A DNA stretch of 64,000 nucleotides from Salvator merianae. Its lineage: Eukaryota; Chordata; Lepidosauria; Squamata; Teiidae. The DNA lies in assembly GCA_003586115.2 (NCBI GenBank), contig QVOM02000101.1:27102204-27166203 (forward strand), given 5' to 3'. Position 1 is the stretch's first letter, and each line of letters starts with the position of its first letter. The position numbers and the translations under genes were made by a program. The notes beneath the pieces were generated by a model. That model was not told the DNA's origin, ran no database searches, and saw only the letters and a program-made list of their open reading frames with translations. This document shows, piece after piece, positions 58,568 through 64,000 of this stretch.

Positions 58568-61500
58568 GAATTAATGCAATGTGTTAGATATTAATTATTG
58601 TTCAAATGGTTTTATGTATATAAGGATGGTCTTTACATTAAAATTAAATCATGCAGTGGGAATTTCAGATATTATGGGAGGAATAGCTTAAGCTTCCCTT
58701 TCTCCTTCTGTCAGCAGGTTTAGATATTTCATTCCAGACATCCAGAGGCACACCAACATTTTGTATATGCATATGCTGAGCAGGCATATTCTAAAATTCC
58801 AAACTTCTTCTTCCCAAGAAAGTTCTCTAATATTTATCTGTCTGTTGAACAGAGATAAATTGTGTTTCTGCTTTGATAGCTGCAAATGGTACCCTCTAAA
58901 AGAAAGAAGCAACATTTAGTTCAGCTTGAATTAAGTTATATATTTGTTTGTTTTGATTTCCATTTAATCTGCATAATTTCTTTGCTTAGACTGACAATGG
59001 AAAGTATGTAACAGAGAACATAATTTGTGCACTCTCCTCTTCTTTTCCTTCCCCCCCCTGTACAGACCATTGAAAGCATGCTGGTTGATGGTTTAAATGT
59101 TTTTGTTGTCACATAGCAGCTAGTAAAGTGAAATGAGACAAGAAACTTCAATTACACCATAGCGTCTCACACACATATTATTAAAAGGAGGCAGGGATTT
59201 TTATTTTATTATGTTAGCAGCAGCACATACCTAGAAATTTTCATTTTCTTTGGTGTGAAGAAAAGGCCTGTATAAAGAAGCCTTATCTGCTGAGGCTTTC
59301 AGAGGTACAGTACATCATTACAGTGAAGGAGGGAAAGGGAAAATCTGATAGCTAAAGGAACTGAAGTCCTGAAGTGCTATATCTACCTGCTGCATCTTGG
59401 CAATATCAAGGCAATTCACTTTTTATGAATACTGTTGTCATCAGACAACAGCTAATTATTCCATTAAAAAAGCATGGGGAAGAGAACATTTATCATGGCT
59501 AAAATAAACTCCCAAATCCAATGTGACAGTTAAAATCTAAAATTTACAGTGTGTCATCTTAAATGCATAAATAAAGTTTGGAAAGTTGACAGTCCTGGGG
59601 AGAGCTAGGGTACTAAACCTGTCAGTCTTAGATTTTGGTTGTCCACAACCTATATCAGTCTTAGTTAGCAGGGTGAAGACACACAGAGGATAGAGAACTG
59701 ATCTAACAATGGCACCATACACATGAGCATCTGCAGCATTCCAGAGATCAGCTATGGGATAGGGAAAGCAAACAATAACACCTCCATTTGTCCCCCCAAA
59801 TTCCATAACACTTGATTAGCTCAACTTACTGGAAAATTGGGAAAAAAATAACTCCAACAGTGATTCCTCTCTTCTCGTTCTCCCTAGTTCTTTATGCAGC
59901 CACACCCATGTCCCAGTGTGAATTCCTGATGCAATGATGTAGTAGGGATCAGTGTAGGAGTGAACCAAGCCATGTCCAACTGCAGGACAGGGTGGGAGGG
60001 AGCCATTGCAACAACTGGTTCTGGAGAGGTGCTTCCAGTGTGCTTCCAACTGACAATCATGAGCAGCTGATGATCTGGAGCAGCTGGTATAATAGGGCTA
60101 TGAGTGGAGTAGCCAATATCTCAAAATTCGCAGATTATTCTACCACAAAGAGTAAGACAAAATGAAGAAAATAGAAGGAAAAAAAAACTTATTCTGGAAC
60201 ATGTAGGTTATCATGAATGATTATTAGCCTTTTTGGAGTGAAGGGGAGACTTGTTTCTTGAAGAATGAAATAAAATTAATGTAAATGCAGCAACAGTGAC
60301 ATTCATTTTGTTCAATAAGCAATCTCTGTTGCCTTCATATAGGCACAACTTTCTCCCCTCTGGGCAACTATGTTTTTCTATTAAATAATCATTCATAAGA
60401 AATTTAACTGGGCTGCAAATGTCACCTGTGAGGTATATATATATATCAAATTAATCAATATTAGCTGCTGCAAGGTTAGAATAAAAGTTTTAAAAACCAA
60501 TGTTATTATTTCAAATGCTTGATGTTACTAAGCTTTTTGAGGGTTGGGAGGAAAAACAAAATTTAGAAAGAAAAGTAACATACTTCCTAGGTTCTTTGTA
60601 TAATTATATAAGTGTAACCTTGTATTCATAAAAAAACAAAAACAAAAAACAAAACAGGAATATTACGGTCCAATGGTAATTCTATCTTATCAGCACAAAG
60701 TCAGGGATTATTTAGTCCTGCAGTTAATGAAAACAACAGGTTCCATGGGGCTTTTCACAGTGCAAGGCCTTGCCCTCTTCAGGCCCCATTCTTCTACCTG
60801 CTGCAATGAAAGAGAGATGTTCCGTCCTCTCCCTGGGCCACTCCTGGGATGGAGGATGTTTCAGTCTAGGTGGGCAAAATGATCACCTATATTGGAACAC
60901 CAGTAGACCTTTTTTTTTTTTTTTTTTTTTTTCCCTCCTGGGCCTACCGGGGTAAACCAACACAGAGAGGTATGTAGAAGGACACATGACTCCCAGTTCT
61001 GATTTGACGGAGAGACACATTTCAGCAGTGCACCAAATTATAGCAGTGAAATGTGTCTCCAGTAGAAACCATGGCTAAGAATTTCAGTTCCTAGCCTCAG
61101 GCCAAACCCAGAAGTGGCTCCGGAGATCATATGAACTCTGGAGCCAGCACTGGGACTGTACTAGGACAGGCTACCAAATGTAGAAGGCTTATCCTGGTAC
61201 TACAGAGCTATTTCTGCAACCAGATTGGCTCTAGGCTGGGCCAGTCCTGCTGGACTAGCACAGATAGGTAACTATGAATATGGCCCATGTTTGTATCTTA
61301 ACAAGTGTAAAACATATTACAGAAAGATCCACTTCTACTTTCTAATGATTGTTCATTAATGTCCTACTAATGGTATCTATTTCTAGGCTTCCTGATTTAT
61401 TCTATATTATTAAAAATGGTAACTCTTGGGTGGAAAAACTGAGTTTCCCCTCATGTGAATAACTTTGAAAGAGTGCCAGTCTGCTACCCTTGATACAGTA

Positions 61501-62206
61501 AGGTAAGGTTAGAATAGAGGAAATGTTTCCAAATCTGCAGCAACAACTGTACGAAAAATCAATCTACACTGAAAAGCAACTGGGAGTGCACTGACTGCAG
61601 GTAATTATGCTCATTTGGTGGAGGACAGAATTTACTCCCAAAAGTGCTCCTTTTGAAGAGTGTGTGGGGAGTGTGTTAGGTTTGAAACACATATTTGTTT
61701 GGCTCAATGGTGAACTGTTTAATCAAGCAAATATTTGTTTGTGTTCAAGGGCAAAACCAAAGTAAACAAGAATTATTCAACCAAATTGTTCATGCTCACA
61801 AGTGGGAGACTGGTTTGGTTCAACTGAATTTCTGCAGAAAGGAACACTTATCTAGTTTGCTCCTGTAGCTGATGTGCAGAGCTTATGGTGGCTGCTGCAC
61901 TGACCTACCTGTGATCTTGCTTTCACCAACATCACTATATGAAGCACTGGAAATGGTCAACCTCCGTGATCATTTTTGGCACTTTTTGTCATGACTCCAG
62001 GTATAAACTTCAAAGCTGGGAAACTTTTGTTTATCACATAAGAAGAAGGAGAAGATGTCCACTAAGCATAACAAAACCATTCCAATCAATAACAGAAAAT
62101 CAGTAGTTAGGGGAAAATAAAATCTACACAACTAAAGTTGTAAGTAAATGTAAATTCTCCAAAGAAGAGAATAGCTACTTCTCCTTAGGAAATTCTAGAG
62201 CCTGGA
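58568..62206. other. Unrecognised DNA
   Basis: No supported gene. It contains a 24-base T run near 60909-60932 and a hairpin at 61009-61060 (GGAGAGACACATTTCA against TGAAATGTGTCTCC). The part 60970-61290 may be an old MITE, but ends were not found. Open frames are short and overlap on both strands. Confidence 0.4.
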
Positions 62207-62210
62207 TATA

Positions 62211-62596
62211 AGGCCTTTCACATGTGGTGCAGCATCTGGAACTCATGATCTGAATGCTGGGAACCTGCCATGACAACTGTGGAAACATCCAGCTGCTGCC
62301 ATAGTGACTAGGGATGCAGTGCACAACTGCAAAACTGAAGCCATGTGTCCAGAAGTTAAGTGTGTTCACTGCATATCATGGGTAGTCCAGCTGCTCCTAG
62401 TACAGCTGTGGACAATATAGTTGTCCGCAGCTAGTAGCCTTTGAGAGAGTCTACAAATGCTCTTGATCTCATGCTTCTATTCATGATCAGGAGCAGAAAT
62501 ATGCTGCTCCTGGTCATGAGGGCCTCCACAAAGTGAGGAGGCACTTTGCTTGTGAGAGTCCTTGACTCTCTCTAGTGCAAAATGTGAACAGGTCCT
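62211..62596. mobile_element. GGGCC-group MITE, short subgroup, copy I
   Basis: Left end AGGCCTTTCACATGTGG and right end CTAGTGCAAAATGTGAACAGGTCCT. The ATA flanks (62208-62210, 62597-62599) could be a 3-bp duplication. An inner hairpin, CATGATCAGGAGCAG with CTGCTCCTGGTCATG, sits at about 62483-62519. The CAGCTGCTCCTAGTACAGCTG phrase (62388-62408) is itself palindromic and recurs in the element at 32310. Confidence 0.65.
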
Positions 62597-62820
62597 ATAT
62601 CTGGCCACATAATTCTTTGTTTTGCTTCTTAGTCAGCAATTACTCCCCATTTTCAAATAAATGATGAGATATTCTACCTCCTATGTTATCAGAACTCCCA
62701 CAATTCTTTCTGAATTTATTGTTTTTCTACTATCGTATTTAACATATTTCTTCTTCACTGTACATGGTCTCAACTATTGTACTTTTTATGAGTGAATTCT
62801 TCCAAATCTTCACAGACAAT

Positions 62821-63081
62821 GGGTCTGTTCACACTTTGCACTAGCAAGCATTCAAAATGCTCACTAGCAAATTGCTTTCTCAGTCTGTTGCATGGCAGCA
62901 GCTGACCACTGCCATGGTGAGGATTGAGTAGGGATGCCAGCATTTGCACAAGAAATTGTAGTATACTGCTTGTATTGCAGACTAGGACCACACAGTGTGG
63001 ATGGTGTCTGCTCTGTGTGGTCAATACCACTGTGGAATGTTTTCAGTCAAACATTTCATGATGTTAAGTGCAACAATGCCC
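62821..63081. mobile_element. Probable GGGCC-group MITE, copy J
   Basis: Left end GGGTCTGTTCACACTTTGC and right end TAAGTGCAACAATGCCC, inverted. The span of 261 bp is only about 225 bp from copy I. The flanks AAT / ATA do not match exactly. The interior has CATGGCAGCAG and GCATTTGCAC phrases seen in the same subgroup. Confidence 0.55.
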
Positions 63082-63230
63082 ATAGTTTTGTCAATGAGAT
63101 GCAACCAAGGCAACTGGATAAAAAATCCCTTGAAAGAATCAGGGCAATTTGTGAGTATTTTTGTCTTATCAAACATCCCTTTCTTCCTTTTTAAAGTGAT
63201 ATACTGTATGCTTTGACATTATAAATGAAA

Positions 63231-63282
63231 TCAAATGAGACAAGAGGAAAACTTGGTCAAATGAGACAAGAGGAAAACTTGG
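63231..63282. repeat. Perfect 26-bp tandem duplication
   Basis: Two identical 26-bp units beginning TCAAATGAGACAAGAGG (63231-63256, 63257-63282). Their identity suggests a recent slippage or repair event. Confidence 0.95.
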
Positions 63283-63410
63283 TCACACTTATCTATAAAT
63301 GTATAGATAAGAAAAATATTATCTCCCCAGCACAACTATTCCACTCTATCTAGAAGGTTTTCCATCTCTTTCTTCCACAAATGTCCAAAGCAGAAAATTT
63401 AATTAAAAAG

Positions 63411-63502
63411 AAAGGGAGGGAAGGAGGGAAGGAGGGAAGGAGGGAAGGAAGGAAGGAAGGAAGGAAGGAAGGAAGGAAGGAAGGATGGAAGGAAGGAAGG
63501 AA
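63411..63502. repeat. (GGAA)/(GGGA)n microsatellite
   Basis: GGGAAGGA units grade into GGAA units with one GATG interruption, a second GGAA array in this window. Confidence 0.95.
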
Positions 63503-63738
63503 TCTAAACTCTTCTTTAAGTTTCTTCATGTAGCAAATGTACAGCATTGATTTATGATTCTTTTATTTCAATTGCATCTCTGCAAAATGTTATTATAAAG
63601 TAATCACAGTTTACAATTGAACTGCTACATAAGACTGCAATCCTAAACTCACTTTCCAGTTAGTAAACACCTTGGAGTTTGATAGAATATTCCTCTGAAT
63701 AGTCATGGTCACAACTACATTTAAAATATCCTAAATAC

Positions 63739-63982
63739 AGCTGAATTCACATGTAGTTAAAAAAAAAAAAAGTCTCCAAGTGGCTAAGAGGTGGTGGCTG
63801 CCACATGCTAGTTTTCCCATACAACTTTTAATCCACATTAAAAGACAAAAAAAAAAAAACAAAAAAAAAAACACAACTTTTTAGCCTTTAATGTGGATTA
63901 TACCTGGGATGAAAACATTAGCTGCCACGTAATACCTGTAATCCACTTTTCAGCCACTTCTTTAATGCATGTGGATGCAGCC
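63739..63982. mobile_element. Palindromic MITE with poly-A inserts
   Basis: The left half AGCTGAATTCACATG ... AAGTGGCTAAGAGGTGG pairs with the right half CCACTTTTCAGCCACTT ... CATGTGGATGCAGCC. Inner arms TTTTAATCCACATTAAA and TTTAATGTGGATTA also pair. Long A runs at 63759-63771 and in the loop (63848-63872) interrupt the symmetry. The flanks TAAATACA / TAGAAACA are similar at 6 of 8 positions, a possible eroded 8-bp duplication. No coding capacity. Confidence 0.7.
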
Positions 63983-64000
63983 TAGAAACAGAATTAAATA

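Overview
The window looks like vertebrate nuclear DNA, most likely from a squamate reptile (a lizard or close relative). It is AT-rich with heavy microsatellite content. It carries 5'-truncated non-LTR retrotransposons of the L2 and CR1 clades, tRNA-derived SINEs of a squamate-like type, and many short non-autonomous DNA transposons. I found no convincing host protein-coding exon, rRNA, tRNA gene or CRISPR array. Every long open frame is either reverse transcriptase/endonuclease debris from LINEs or a translation of a simple repeat. The window is best read as intergenic sequence or the inside of a very large intron. The species call is inference from repeat content only.

Layout: 1-7400 is mostly unrecognised AT-rich DNA with a degraded MITE (about 3650-3985), a compound ATCT/CA microsatellite (5371-5462) and an old hAT-type MITE (6035-6363). 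7150-9000 holds a broken L2 5' region interrupted by a GGGCC-ended DNA transposon. 11885-14594 is a dead L2 LINE that seems to sit inside a GGGCC-type MITE. 18252-18489 is a SINE. 20318-21437 is a young 1.1-kb hAT-type MITE, followed by a CR1 LINE (21790-22950). 23116-27156 contains three GGGCC elements. 31105-34460 is an antisense L2 split by a GGGCC element, which is itself split by a 142-bp palindromic MITE. 38061-41899 has two more GGGCC-type elements and, between them, a 703-bp hAT MITE built of alternating hairpins. 42900-47170 has a SINE, a long L2 (43540-46300) and an antisense CR1 end carrying two AT arrays. 52536-53758 is a second copy of the 1.1-1.2-kb hAT MITE. 55167-55735, 57128-57581, 62211-62596 and 62821-63081 are GGGCC-type elements. 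58218-58559 is a small hAT MITE and 63739-63982 another palindromic MITE.

Two non-autonomous DNA transposon groups dominate. Group 1 has ends starting TAGGGATGTGCA and 8-bp target-site duplications (TSDs), exact in three copies and near-exact in the others; this fits the hAT superfamily. Its five copies share ends but have very different interiors. Group 2 has ends resembling GGGCCTGTTCGCACTT, and several copies are flanked by 3-bp duplications (AAT, ATG, AGT, TAT, AAA). A nested case with an inferable empty site supports the 3-bp duplication. The superfamily of group 2 is unresolved. No transposase gene is in the window, so both groups must have been mobilised in trans.

Nothing here amounts to a functional multi-gene system. 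The items most worth following up are the two MITE groups: the hairpin-array member, a 47-bp tandem repeat that differs in copy number between two near-identical copies, and a three-level nest that gives a relative insertion order.
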